From Candidatus Obscuribacterales bacterium (GTDB taxonomy: Bacteria > Cyanobacteriota > Vampirovibrionia > Obscuribacterales > Obscuribacteraceae): a stretch of 64,000 nt of DNA. The translations under genes and the position numbers were made by a program. The DNA lies in assembly GCA_019752635.1 (NCBI GenBank), contig JAIELX010000044.1, positions 1-64,000 of the forward strand, read 5' to 3'. Shown here piece by piece: positions 27,724 to 35,442 of the stretch. Under the pieces are notes generated by a model, which was not told the DNA's origin, searched no databases, and saw only the letters and a program-made list of their open reading frames with translations. The stretch's first letter is position 1; every line of letters begins with the position of its first letter.

Positions 27724-30031
27724 CTACCGTTGACGTTTCTTCTTTCAGCTTTACGATGCGCTCAAGCAAATCATTCGCGTCCAAGTGTCGGTTTTGCATG
27801 CGCAAGATATCAATGCGCGCTTCCAGTGCGCGAATAACCTCATCCGGTATGTCCAACTCTTCGTAGATTCTAAGAGCTTTGAGAGCTGCTTCGTCCGCCT
27901 CACCTAAGTGCCTCGTCGCGGACAAAGTGATGGCTAGTCCAAGCAAGGTTGAGGCGTAGCCGTGGCTCATTTCGCCCAGGCTGTTGCGACGAAGTTCTCC
28001 CCATTTCTTGAGAAGGGTTGATGCCTTTTCAAGGTCACCTTTGCCCAACGCCAGGTCGGTGTATTCGCCAATCAATTCATCCATCAGCTCCGGTTGGAGG
28101 CACACAATATCCTCTGCCATGTCAATGGCTTGCTGGTAAAGAGTCTCTGCTTTGATGTCGCTAGTCTCAGCGTAGGCTCTTGCAATGTTCTTGACGAAGC
28201 GGCCCAGTGTGACGGCGGCTACAAATCCCATTGAATGACGTTCGCTAATTAGCTTGTTGACGATTCTATGCGCTTCGTCGATGCGTTTTTGTTTGAGGTA
28301 TTCATCGCATAGGATTGACCCGGAGAACAAGAATGCAGACCAGCATTCCGGCAATCCGCGCGAAGCATCGTCGAAAATTTGCAACGAATCTCTAAGACCT
28401 TGTTCCGGATCTAGTTTCACGACAATACTTGCGATCACCGTGCGCTTTCGCAGTTTCATCGCGGGAAGTTGTTCATGTACCAGAATCTGAGGCAGCAGTT
28501 TGCGCGCTTCCTCAAGATTGCCGATGTTTGCATAGTGTCTGCACAGCCCGATTTTGCAGCTCTCTTCCAGCTCGGCATTTCCTTCTGAAAGCGATAGCGC
28601 CGCTAGGAGTAATCGTTCGGCCTCGGCGTCGTTGCCATAGTCGGAAAAGTTTTGGGACAGATAGCTTAAGCGCCCGATTTTCAAAACTCTGTTAGTCAAT
28701 TTTGCGATCAGCGCCGTTTGTCTTTCCATACACTTTAATCGGGCGTCTCTGTTTCCAATCTGGTCGTAGAGGGCCACTAGCTCGTCTGTAATTCCCAGAA
28801 GTTGTTCTGTCTGCCCGCTATGCTGTTCCAGTCGTTCAACAAGGCATTTGAGAAGCTGCTCGCATTCGTTAATGCGTCCGGTTTCGCTATATATTTTTGC
28901 CAGCGAAGTCTCCGCGAGTACAACATCAGAGTGGTCGTCTTCATACACATCGCGCAGAATCTCCAATGCTCTATTGCATAGTGCTTCTCGCTCTTGCGCG
29001 AATGAAGGTCCCTCCAGTAACAGTGTTGAGACTTTCGCCAAATGCATCTTTGCGGTTAGTGGGTGCCAGTCGCCCAGAACATCTTGGGCTATTTTTGTGG
29101 CGCGTTCGATCCATCCTGCGTCGTCCCCTTCCATAAGCCGCTGCGCGCCGGCAAGACGCATAAGGAACTCGATGAGTGCCGGGTGCTCTTTCCCGTACTC
29201 GACCTCGGCAATGGCGAGCGCCTCTTCGGCCAGTGCAATGGCTAGCTTCCAGTCCCCGTTATTAGATGCAATATCGTGTTTGCGCAGTAGCACTCGAGCT
29301 TGCAACCAGCGCGGCTCATTCTCGTTGACGTTCATAAGTTCGTGCACGCGGTCAAGCATTTGTTCTACTTCTTCATCTGATTCACCGCTTATGGTGCGTG
29401 CAAGAGCTAGTCTTGCTTTAGCCATTGACAAGGCGCTCTTAACGTTCCACGTTGCATCCCACTGCGTGCCGAGTCGAGGCCAATAGACATTCACTTCATC
29501 AAGATAACAGCGAAGAAATGCGTGCTCAGGGTGCTGTGCTGCTGCTGCCAATGATTTTTCAAATCGTTCGAAAATCTGAAGCGACGACTCCGGATCAGTC
29601 ATGGTAGTTAGGCCGTACAAGCAAAACTGCAGTTCTGCAATGTAGTGCATCTGTGATTCGGGATGGAGCAGGAGTAGTGCTTGTTGGATGTCTTCCGCTG
29701 CTTCCTCGAACTTGTCGTTGATCGTTCGCAAATTTGAGCGGGTGCACAAGCATGCTGCCTCAAGCGAGCGGATGTTTCGATCTTCACGGTCGCATGTTTT
29801 TAACAGGGCAAAAGCCTCTTTTAGAATGCTTTCGCTGTCATTGTATTTGCCCATGGCCAAGTATGCCGTTGCAAGATCGTTGAGGTGGCGGCACAATTCA
29901 TCGGGCGGTACTGATTGGTTGCGCGCACGGCGAGTGTTGTCCATGAAAGCACGTAGCGCTTCCTTGTAGTGACCGTTTTTGAACAAAGCTACTGCTTCGC
30001 CGACGTAAGTGCCTGGAATTTTGTCGCTCAC
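27686..30031 (-). CDS. Long TPR-repeat protein
   Basis: The 781-residue cytoplasmic-looking protein has no signal peptide and is almost entirely TPR-like helix pairs. Examples are LFKNGHYKEALRAFMDN near 17-33, LATAYLAMGKYNDSESILKE, the Kinesin-light-chain-like LAIALAEEALAIAEVEYGKE, and CSEQLLKCLVERLEQ-type units further on, finishing with a leucine-rich helix (NDLLERIVKLKEE). A GTG start is likely. This is a protein-interaction scaffold with no attached enzyme. It resembles the 708-residue TPR protein at 36.8 kb in repeat style but lacks the N-terminal MshEN-like parts. Its 3' end overlaps the putative TPR remnant on the other strand. Confidence 0.85.
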   Translation of the reverse strand: MSDKIPGTYVGEAVALFKNGHYKEALRAFMDNTRRARNQSVPPDELCRHLNDLATAYLAMGKYNDSESILKEAFALLKTCDREDRNIRSLEAACLCTRSNLRTINDKFEEAAEDIQQALLLLHPESQMHYIAELQFCLYGLTTMTDPESSLQIFERFEKSLAAAAQHPEHAFLRCYLDEVNVYWPRLGTQWDATWNVKSALSMAKARLALARTISGESDEEVEQMLDRVHELMNVNENEPRWLQARVLLRKHDIASNNGDWKLAIALAEEALAIAEVEYGKEHPALIEFLMRLAGAQRLMEGDDAGWIERATKIAQDVLGDWHPLTAKMHLAKVSTLLLEGPSFAQEREALCNRALEILRDVYEDDHSDVVLAETSLAKIYSETGRINECEQLLKCLVERLEQHSGQTEQLLGITDELVALYDQIGNRDARLKCMERQTALIAKLTNRVLKIGRLSYLSQNFSDYGNDAEAERLLLAALSLSEGNAELEESCKIGLCRHYANIGNLEEARKLLPQILVHEQLPAMKLRKRTVIASIVVKLDPEQGLRDSLQIFDDASRGLPECWSAFLFSGSILCDEYLKQKRIDEAHRIVNKLISERHSMGFVAAVTLGRFVKNIARAYAETSDIKAETLYQQAIDMAEDIVCLQPELMDELIGEYTDLALGKGDLEKASTLLKKWGELRRNSLGEMSHGYASTLLGLAITLSATRHLGEADEAALKALRIYEELDIPDEVIRALEARIDILRMQNRHLDANDLLERIVKLKEETSTVDDPTFYTQKPEP

Positions 30032-30168
30032 GGCGTTTTCGACTCGCTTTCGAGACCCAACGATGCTGCTATTTCTGGTCTACCCCTTGAGGAGACAGGT
30101 GAAACAGTCGCACAACTAGAACTGAGACCTCGTAGTTTACGCACATTTTTGCATGCTCAGTAACGTTC

Positions 30169-30303
30169 GGGTAACGAGGTGTCCTTAGCATGGGAGCACC
30201 CGGGCTTGGTGGCCTGGAAACCCGATGAAGGCCGCTCATATGCCGAGCGGGATTTCATATAGAGCGAGCGGTTCTTGTGACTGCCTTGCCGGAAGGAGCC
30301 CTA
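30169..30303 (+). promoter_or_regulatory. Structured leader upstream of the Dcd-fusion gene
   Basis: The 270-base gap before the Dcd-fusion start contains GC-rich self-complementary stretches. The clearest is CCGCTC (30232-30237) pairing with GAGCGG (30245-30250) around a seven-base loop; GGCC occurs on both sides of a further possible stem at about 30210-30233. It does not match a riboswitch class I know, and no downstream T-run makes it a terminator. Confidence 0.25.
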
Positions 30304-31950
30304 ATGATCTACGAGAACGACCGTAATGCTTCATTGTCAATTTCTGATTTGATTGATCGTCCGGCGCAAGGTGCGCTGTCATGGCTTACAGAGCATGTTC
30401 TATCTCCAGCGTACAATTCAGGCGTAGTTACGCCTTTCAATGCTCTGACCAATGCTGTCAACTTTGGGAGCAATAGGCTTGCCGGGACCGATGCACTTCC
30501 TAAGTTAGAACTTGTTGTTCGTGAGAAGGAAGCGAGGTTCGCCAGTATTGAATGGGTTGCCGAACACGCTTCTGCTGGATTGGCTGCCGTAATACCTTAC
30601 GTACTGGCCGGTAAAGTCGCCGGTTCTGTCTTGAATCAAACCAGCAACGCTTTAGCGTTGGATGGGCGGTTAGCCAGAGTCGTCGGCAGCGCGACGACTC
30701 ACGTTGTCGTGGGCGCGATGACTCTCGATGGATTGCGCGATGTGCAGCCAGGAGAGTCGCGCATAGGCAACATGCTTAGTGGTGCAACAGCTTTCGGAAT
30801 GTTTATTGCAGGAAACAGAGTTCTCAAAGACATTCGAGCAAGCTACCTCACTGCCGGTCGGTTTGCCCTGGGAGCCGCAGCAAGCGCATCGGCACAAACA
30901 GTGTCGGATGTTGTATCGATTGGAGCGCTTCCAGATGCGAATCGATTGCTCAGCGCAATGACCAGTGGTGGCTTCATGTTCGCTGCTTTAGCGCCGGCGC
31001 AGCATTACATCGGAAGAGCAATCGACAAGGCCGAAGCAAAAGTGGTTGGCTCGACTACGCTGCAAAGTTTCGCTGTGGAGCACAACCTGGGAGTTACCGC
31101 TAGTGGTGCCCCTCGATCGCAAGTTTTAGATCTGTTCTCGAAGGAGCTGCCCTCGATGCGCGTTGCAACGCGCGCCGGATCCGTAGGCAAAAATACAATC
31201 GCATTGGACAATGAGCTTCTCGCTCGTCTCAATTCATCTTCGCCGGTCGAGAGGGATGCTGCTCGCAATGAAACTGCGCGTTACCTGGGAGAGCAACTAG
31301 CCGCAAAGTATCGCAGCCGACATGGGATTTCCGAAGCGACTTTGACAAACACGGGAATCGAGGCTGCAATTCGTCAGGGGCGACTGAAAATTCTGGTCTC
31401 GGACAAAGATGGCGTGGAGCGTCCGCTGATGCCTGCGCCGGAAAACATCGGCAACAACGCCATTGATGTCCATTTGGGGGCGGAAGTTGTGAGAGTGCCC
31501 AAAGGCGCCATTCCTGCCGATTTGTGCGCAACCCCGCCCAAGGAACTTATTGCTCGGTGGCCTACGGAAGTGATGAGCGACAAGGGAATCGTTTTGCAGC
31601 CCGGTGAATTCATTTTGGGAATCACAACTGAAAGAATTGTTTTGCCTTCAGGACCGGATCCTAAATGGAACGGAAACTTGCCACTACTGGGCGAAATAAA
31701 CTCCAAGTCGTCCGTTGCGCGTGTGGGTCTGCCGATTCACCAGACTGCACCGGTGCTTAACAATGGCACCAATAACCGAATAACCCTGGAGATAGTCAAT
31801 GTCAATCCGACGCCGCTGACGCTGTATCCGGGAATGAAAATCGGCTCGATAGTTTTCCGACCGCTGTCCGGGTACCCCGAAGGGTCTCAGCAGCCGAGCC
31901 ATTTTAGTGGTCAGTCCACTCCAACTGGATTGAAAATGGAAGGTAAATGA
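30304..31950 (+). CDS. dCTP-deaminase (Dcd) domain fused to an unknown hydrophobic N-terminal domain
   Basis: The C-terminal part of this 548-residue protein is a dCTP deaminase/dUTPase-superfamily domain. Residues ~355-525 contain NAIDVHLG, an FILGITTERIVLP strand, SKSSVARVGLPIHQTAP, RITLEIVN and LYPGMKIGSIVFRPLSG. Ser469, Arg473 and Glu496 have the same spacing as Ser111, Arg115 and Glu138 of E. coli Dcd, so deamination chemistry is plausible. The Asp of the following D-P-G-W/F loop is Asn486 here. Residues 1-~250 are Ala/Gly-rich and hydrophobic and resemble the N-terminal domain of the protein at 10103-11701. Ordinary Dcd is a ~190-residue stand-alone enzyme. The ATG at 30304 has GGAG upstream. 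Possible roles include nucleotide-pool control or phage defence by dCTP depletion; neither is shown by the neighbours. Confidence 0.85.
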   Translation: MIYENDRNASLSISDLIDRPAQGALSWLTEHVLSPAYNSGVVTPFNALTNAVNFGSNRLAGTDALPKLELVVREKEARFASIEWVAEHASAGLAAVIPYVLAGKVAGSVLNQTSNALALDGRLARVVGSATTHVVVGAMTLDGLRDVQPGESRIGNMLSGATAFGMFIAGNRVLKDIRASYLTAGRFALGAAASASAQTVSDVVSIGALPDANRLLSAMTSGGFMFAALAPAQHYIGRAIDKAEAKVVGSTTLQSFAVEHNLGVTASGAPRSQVLDLFSKELPSMRVATRAGSVGKNTIALDNELLARLNSSSPVERDAARNETARYLGEQLAAKYRSRHGISEATLTNTGIEAAIRQGRLKILVSDKDGVERPLMPAPENIGNNAIDVHLGAEVVRVPKGAIPADLCATPPKELIARWPTEVMSDKGIVLQPGEFILGITTERIVLPSGPDPKWNGNLPLLGEINSKSSVARVGLPIHQTAPVLNNGTNNRITLEIVNVNPTPLTLYPGMKIGSIVFRPLSGYPEGSQQPSHFSGQSTPTGLKMEGK

Positions 31951-31960
31951 ATGGGGGAGG

Positions 31961-31987
31961 CGTCGGGCGACTCTGAATCGCCCGACG
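31961..31987. terminator. Hairpin between the Dcd-fusion gene and the small membrane-protein gene
   Basis: A perfect 10-bp stem, CGTCGGGCGA with TCGCCCGACG, has a seven-base loop and lies between the two convergent stop codons. There is no T-run on either side, so it may act with Rho or as an mRNA 3'-end stabiliser. A similar GACGTCG-type hairpin follows the duplicated gene. Confidence 0.5.
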
Positions 31988-32020
31988 TCAGCAGTAAGGC
32001 TAAATGGGTTTTCTGTGGAA

Positions 32021-32332
32021 CTATGCCAGAAGCATTCCGCCCAGGAACGCCAGGACGGCTGAGGTGGCGGCTCCGGTGATTGCTGCTTTCGATTTCTTGT
32101 CACGACGATATAACGCTGCGGCAGCAGCCGAGCCCCCGATCAAATAGACTCCGAAAGTAAGGGCTTCGAAGCCTTTCATGGCTTGCATCTGTGAACCGAG
32201 CGAGTGGCTGATTGCTGCGCCGACCACCATGAGGGCTACGTGACCTGCGACTATCAGTGCTTTGCTGTTTGGCGCTGCTACTGGAGCAAGTACAAAGTTA
32301 AAAGGCGTGTTTGCTGCTAGTAAGTTATTCAT
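32021..32332 (-). CDS. Small membrane protein, copy 1 of a tandem pair
   Basis: The 103-residue protein starts at ATG 32332 with a GGGAGAACGGGAC ribosome-site region. It begins MNNLLAANTPFNFVLAPVA and has three hydrophobic segments: ~28-46, ~59-76 and ~83-103. Between them are LGSQMQAMKGFEALTFG and RRDKKSKAAI. It is clearly homologous to the next gene (MNNLAT..., FSFVLAPVA, LGSQMHALKTTEALTFA, HDKKAAAAIVGAA, FLGG(L/M)LL). The family is unknown to me. A longer reading from 32485 is possible but lacks similarity to the paralogue, so the shorter start is preferred. Promoter-proximal repeats and 3' hairpins are shared with the paralogue. Confidence 0.8.
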   Translation of the reverse strand: MNNLLAANTPFNFVLAPVAAPNSKALIVAGHVALMVVGAAISHSLGSQMQAMKGFEALTFGVYLIGGSAAAAALYRRDKKSKAAITGAATSAVLAFLGGMLLA

Positions 32333-32452
32333 GTCCCGTTCTCCCTTCTTTCCCGAGTGCGCCCTGTAAGCTTCTGCCTGGTCTTGAACCGAGATTACGT
32401 CGGCTTGGTAAATCATTCGTAAATAACTTGCCTGTTTTGCTCCGGTCCGTTC

Positions 32453-32510
32453 GTTGACCATGTCTATGTTGTACGGCAAGATCATTACGAAAGTGTTAAG
32501 TTTTGCCGTT
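32453..32510. repeat. Intergenic repeat copy A with inverted repeat CGGCAA-N23-TTGCCG
   Basis: This ~58-base element contains CATGTCTATGTTGTACGGCA, then CGGCAA (32474-32479) and TTGCCG (32503-32508) separated by 23 bases. Copy C at 33225-33290 has the same layout and spacing. It lies about 120 bases upstream of copy 1 of the membrane-protein gene. Confidence 0.7.
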
Positions 32511-32560
32511 TATCCAATGCGGATTTTTTGATTATGTCCGCCTCTCGTTCAGGTCTAATT

Positions 32561-32596
32561 CATTGAGCATGTTCATGTTTTACGACAGGAACATTA
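32561..32596. repeat. Partial intergenic repeat copy B
   Basis: It reads GAGCATGTTCATGTTTTACG, matching the left half of copies A and C (CATGTYTATGTTKTACGGCA). It then diverges: the CGGCAA is changed to CGACAG and the right arm is missing. It sits 3' of the second membrane-protein gene and 5' of the first, consistent with duplication and decay. Confidence 0.5.
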
Positions 32597-32648
32597 GGCG
32601 TGAGTGAATACTCCTCCCCCGGATTTCCGGAAGGGGGATCAATTTGAA

Positions 32649-32679
32649 GACGCCGAGCAATCCTGGACCGCTCGACGTC
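32649..32679 (-). terminator. Hairpin after the second small membrane-protein gene
   Basis: GACGCCGAGC pairs with GCTCGACGTC with one mismatch and an 11-base loop, 30 bases past the stop. It resembles the hairpin after copy 1, so gene and 3' hairpin seem to have been duplicated together. There is no T-run. Confidence 0.45.
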
Positions 32680-32708
32680 TCTGAAAGCTTGTGCTGTGTG
32701 CTGTCGAA

Positions 32709-33041
32709 TCAGGACAGTAGCAGACCGCCCAGGAACGACAGGATGATCAGCGTGGCAGCGCCGACAATGGCTGCTGCTGCTTTCTTGTCGTGAGCGTAAA
32801 GGGCTGAAGTAAATGCTATACCGCCCAGCAGGTAGGCTGCGAATGTTAATGCCTCCGTCGTCTTCAGAGCATGCATCTGAGAACCGAGCGGTTGGCATAC
32901 GGCCAGACCCAACAGAAAGAAGACAATTTGACCGGCAACCACAGTGGCAAACGAAGCTGTGCGGCTGTGCTCTGCGACCGGAGCGAGCACGAAGCTAAAG
33001 GGCTTGATAGCTAAGGGTTTGATTGTTGCTAAGTTATTCAT
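32709..33041 (-). CDS. Small membrane protein, copy 2 of a tandem pair
   Basis: The 110-residue protein is paralogous to the gene at 32021-32332. It shares a start MNNL, then FSFVLAPVA, a first membrane helix (~31-50), LGSQMHALKTTEALTFAAYL, a second helix, the polar HDKK turn and a C-terminal helix ending LSFLGGLLLS. Its ribosome-site region (GGGAGAACTGGCAA) is nearly the same as that of copy 1 (GGGAGAACGGGAC). Function unknown. The conserved Q-M-x-A-x-K-x-x-E-A-L-T-F motif between helices 1 and 2 is the best family signature. Both copies lie on the minus strand about 375 bases apart, each with its own upstream repeat element. Confidence 0.8.
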   Translation of the reverse strand: MNNLATIKPLAIKPFSFVLAPVAEHSRTASFATVVAGQIVFFLLGLAVCQPLGSQMHALKTTEALTFAAYLLGGIAFTSALYAHDKKAAAAIVGAATLIILSFLGGLLLS

Positions 33042-33681
33042 TTGCCAGTTCTCCCGATTTTTCAGAGCTCGCTCTTAAGCGATTGTTTCGGGCTGTTCGC
33101 TCGTTGACCTATAACCGCCCGCTGCATGGAGCCGTTCTCAACTTGTGATTCAGTCCCGCTGTAAGGTCCGTAATGTTCCGTCGAGTGCGGCTAATCAGTA
33201 GTAAATGAATCTGACGAGGAGCGTTTCGCTGAACATGTTTATGTTTTACGGCAAGATCGTTGGGAAACCGTGGAGTTTTGCCGATCAGGCCGCTACCTCA
33301 GTTTCTTTTGCCCAGCCCCAAATGGACCTCGATTTAGCTCTCGCAAATCTTTATCCCCTGACCGCCACCCCGGGAACGGCGAAATGCCCGGAGTCGCTTT
33401 CTTATCAACCCTGTCGGGGCTGGACCGATTTTTGTTTTGCTAAGGCAATTCATATATGAATTGATGCACCACAGAACCGGGAGTTTGAAGGTGCATAACT
33501 CAGCGCAGATTCGATGCTTGCTTGATGCCAGCAATTTTGCCTTGGTAAGGATCTAGCCGGGCGCGCTCGAAACGGTCATTGATTTCTGGCACACGGTAGA
33601 TTCTATGATTTCTCAACGGTCCAAATATACTCTGCGCAATATCGAAGGCGGGGGTGCCATTCGATACTGGAGGGTTTTTAT
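33042..33681. other. 640-base region without a clear gene
   Basis: It holds repeat copy C and presumably the promoter of the minus-strand membrane-protein gene, plus the GGAGGG ribosome site of the plus-strand gene at its right end. A plus-strand frame of 84 codons (33205-33459) overlaps the repeat and has no ribosome site or protein-like pattern; I do not call it. Confidence 0.4.
33225..33290. repeat. Intergenic repeat copy C with inverted repeat CGGCAA-N23-TTGCCG
   Basis: It contains CATGTTTATGTTTTACGGCA, CGGCAA at 33249-33254 and TTGCCG at 33278-33283, again 23 bases apart, and shares GATC-TT and GTTTTGCCG with copy A. It is located about 185 bases upstream of copy 2 of the membrane-protein gene. 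Confidence 0.7.
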
Positions 33682-34410
33682 ATGAATAGTGAATTAGGCT
33701 TTGAAAACGCCGATTTAGAGCCGACCGCAACGACACACTGGTGCGCGTCAGCTGTCCTTGATGATATGCTGCAAAACGCATCAGACTCGAAACGAATCCA
33801 GGGCTCGACCGCAGCGGCAATATCCTTCCAGCTAAGCGACATATTTGAACAAGTCGCGTCTCAACTTCGCCAACAATCTGCTGCCGGTGAAGGCTCGATG
33901 CCGCGTGAAACTGTCCCGCTGGAAACAGCTCCAAAACCTCGCGTCTCCGTCACGAATGAAGTTTTCGATGCGCTGGCGGCAGCCAGAAAGGGTGATCTGG
34001 CCACTGTGTGGAAAGTCGCAAAAGGGCTGAATGATCGTTCAAAATCTGACGGATCTCAACCATTTGAAGATTTTAGAGCGAAATTTTGCGATGCCTTGCG
34101 GTTGGCTAAGACTGACAGCGATCAGCTTTGGTTCTACTTCGAGCCGGGTCAAGATGTGTTCGATTGGCGCAATGAGGTCGACGTACCCGCAGGTATGAGA
34201 CTTGTATTTCCTGATGACTTGGAAGGACGTTCTCCGCCAGACCGGATTAAAATCGAAGTGGACGACAAGGGCAAAGTACTTTCGGCGCAATCGAAGAGCG
34301 GAAACGGTTTTGGACCGGAGTCCTGGAGCGACATCGACAAAACTAAGGCAATCGAGAAAATGATCAACCGATTCCGTTATAACGAACGCCAGCGGCGGCT
34401 CGAGCCGTAG
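33682..34410 (+). CDS. Protein of unknown function, 242 residues
   Basis: The ATG follows a GGAGGG ribosome site. No signal peptide or membrane segment is visible. Residues ~20-65 are helical (WCASAVLDDMLQNASD, ISFQLSDIFEQVASQL). A helical pair at ~93-140 follows (VFDALAAARKGDLATVWKVA, FRAKFCDALRLAK). The C-terminal part has several beta strands (LWFYFEPG, GMRLVFPDD, DRIKIEVDDKGKVLSAQ) and ends in a basic helix with RFRYNERQRRLEP. I recognise no family. It stands alone and is followed by a strong bidirectional terminator. Confidence 0.65.
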   Translation: MNSELGFENADLEPTATTHWCASAVLDDMLQNASDSKRIQGSTAAAISFQLSDIFEQVASQLRQQSAAGEGSMPRETVPLETAPKPRVSVTNEVFDALAAARKGDLATVWKVAKGLNDRSKSDGSQPFEDFRAKFCDALRLAKTDSDQLWFYFEPGQDVFDWRNEVDVPAGMRLVFPDDLEGRSPPDRIKIEVDDKGKVLSAQSKSGNGFGPESWSDIDKTKAIEKMINRFRYNERQRRLEP

Positions 34411-34482
34411 CCCACCGGGAAAATGAGACTGACTTCTGTGCACCTGTAAATCATAGTGGCACCAGTCATCGCGATCAAGAAA

Positions 34483-34512
34483 AGAGAGGACGGCGCTGTC
34501 GCCGTCCTCTCT
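34483..34512. terminator. Strong hairpin between unknown gene and sucD
   Basis: A perfect 13-bp stem, AGAGAGGACGGCG with CGCCGTCCTCTCT, has a four-base CTGT loop. It lies between convergent stops; an A-run precedes it on the plus strand, giving a T-run (TTTTCTTG) for minus-strand transcription from sucCD. Confidence 0.85.
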
Positions 34513-34540
34513 AGCAGGTTCGTAAAATGGAAGAACCGGT

Positions 34541-35428
34541 TTACTTTACTGCAGGCTGCTTCATTAGTTTCGCAACTTTCTCTGCAACTTCCTTAGGCGT
34601 CAGCGCTACTTCCACGTTCGCTGCTTTGAGGGCTTGCATCTTCGATTCGGCTGTGCCCTTGCCACCGGATATGATGGCTCCGGCATGCCCCATTCTCTTT
34701 CCGGGAGGAGCCGTTTGACCGGCAATGTAGGCAACAACAGGCTTCTTCACGTTCTTCTTGATGTACTCGGCTGCTTCTTCTTCTGCAGAACCGCCGATTT
34801 CACCAATCATCACTATGAGTTCAGTGTCCGGATCTTCGTTGAACCATTGCAACACTTGCGGATACTCCATCCCTTTAACCGGGTCGCCGCCGATGCCAAC
34901 GCAGGTCGATTGACCGAGGTTGGCTTCAGTCAGAGCCAGGGCGATTTCGTAGGTAAGTGTTCCACTGCGGCTCACCATACCTATGTTCCCTTGCTTGAAG
35001 ATGGAACCGGGCAAGATTCCCAGAAGCGTTTCGCCAGGAGTAATGACGCCGGGGCAGTTCGGCCCGACCATCTTCACTCCGGCGGCTTTGGCGCGAAGCA
35101 CCAGTTTCGAGGTGTCTTGCGGCGGAATTCCTTCGGTGATCACTACCAGAAGTTCAACGCCTGCATCGATGGCTTCGCTGCCTGCGTCCAACACCAGATA
35201 GGGGGGGACGAAGATTACCGAGACGGTCGCGCCGGTTTTTTCGACGGCTTCGTGCACAGTGTCATACACCGGCACTTCCGTTCCCGGGACTTTTTCTCCG
35301 CCACGTCCGGGCGTGACGCCCGCAACTATCTGCGTGCCGTAGGCCAGCATGCGCTTGGTGTGCGCATTGCCCATTTTACCGGTGGCACCTTGTACAAGAA
35401 TTTTTGTGTTTTTATTGACCAGAATCAC
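34541..35428 (-). CDS. sucD: Succinyl-CoA synthetase (ADP-forming) alpha subunit
   Basis: SucD binds CoA and carries the phosphorylated His of the TCA-cycle enzyme that makes succinate and ATP from succinyl-CoA. The 295-residue protein is full length: N-terminal Rossmann-like [20 protein letters not shown] (CoA-binding), [11 protein letters not shown] start, [32 protein letters not shown] and the active-site loop [17 protein letters not shown] with the His. GTG start with AAGGAG seven bases upstream. It lies 14 bases downstream of sucC in a two-gene operon. Confidence 0.95.
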   Translation of the reverse strand: MILVNKNTKILVQGATGKMGNAHTKRMLAYGTQIVAGVTPGRGGEKVPGTEVPVYDTVHEAVEKTGATVSVIFVPPYLVLDAGSEAIDAGVELLVVITEGIPPQDTSKLVLRAKAAGVKMVGPNCPGVITPGETLLGILPGSIFKQGNIGMVSRSGTLTYEIALALTEANLGQSTCVGIGGDPVKGMEYPQVLQWFNEDPDTELIVMIGEIGGSAEEEAAEYIKKNVKKPVVAYIAGQTAPPGKRMGHAGAIISGGKGTAESKMQALKAANVEVALTPKEVAEKVAKLMKQPAVK

Positions 35429-35442
35429 AGTTGATCTCCTTG

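Noticed and set aside
30304-31950. Dcd-fusion considered as a confirmed anti-phage system
   Set aside because: Defence by dCTP depletion is known for some Dcd-type enzymes, but no defence neighbour or mobile element supports it here, so it remains a hypothesis.
33205-33459. An 84-codon plus-strand frame
   Set aside because: It overlaps the intergenic repeat, has no ribosome site and lacks a protein-like pattern.
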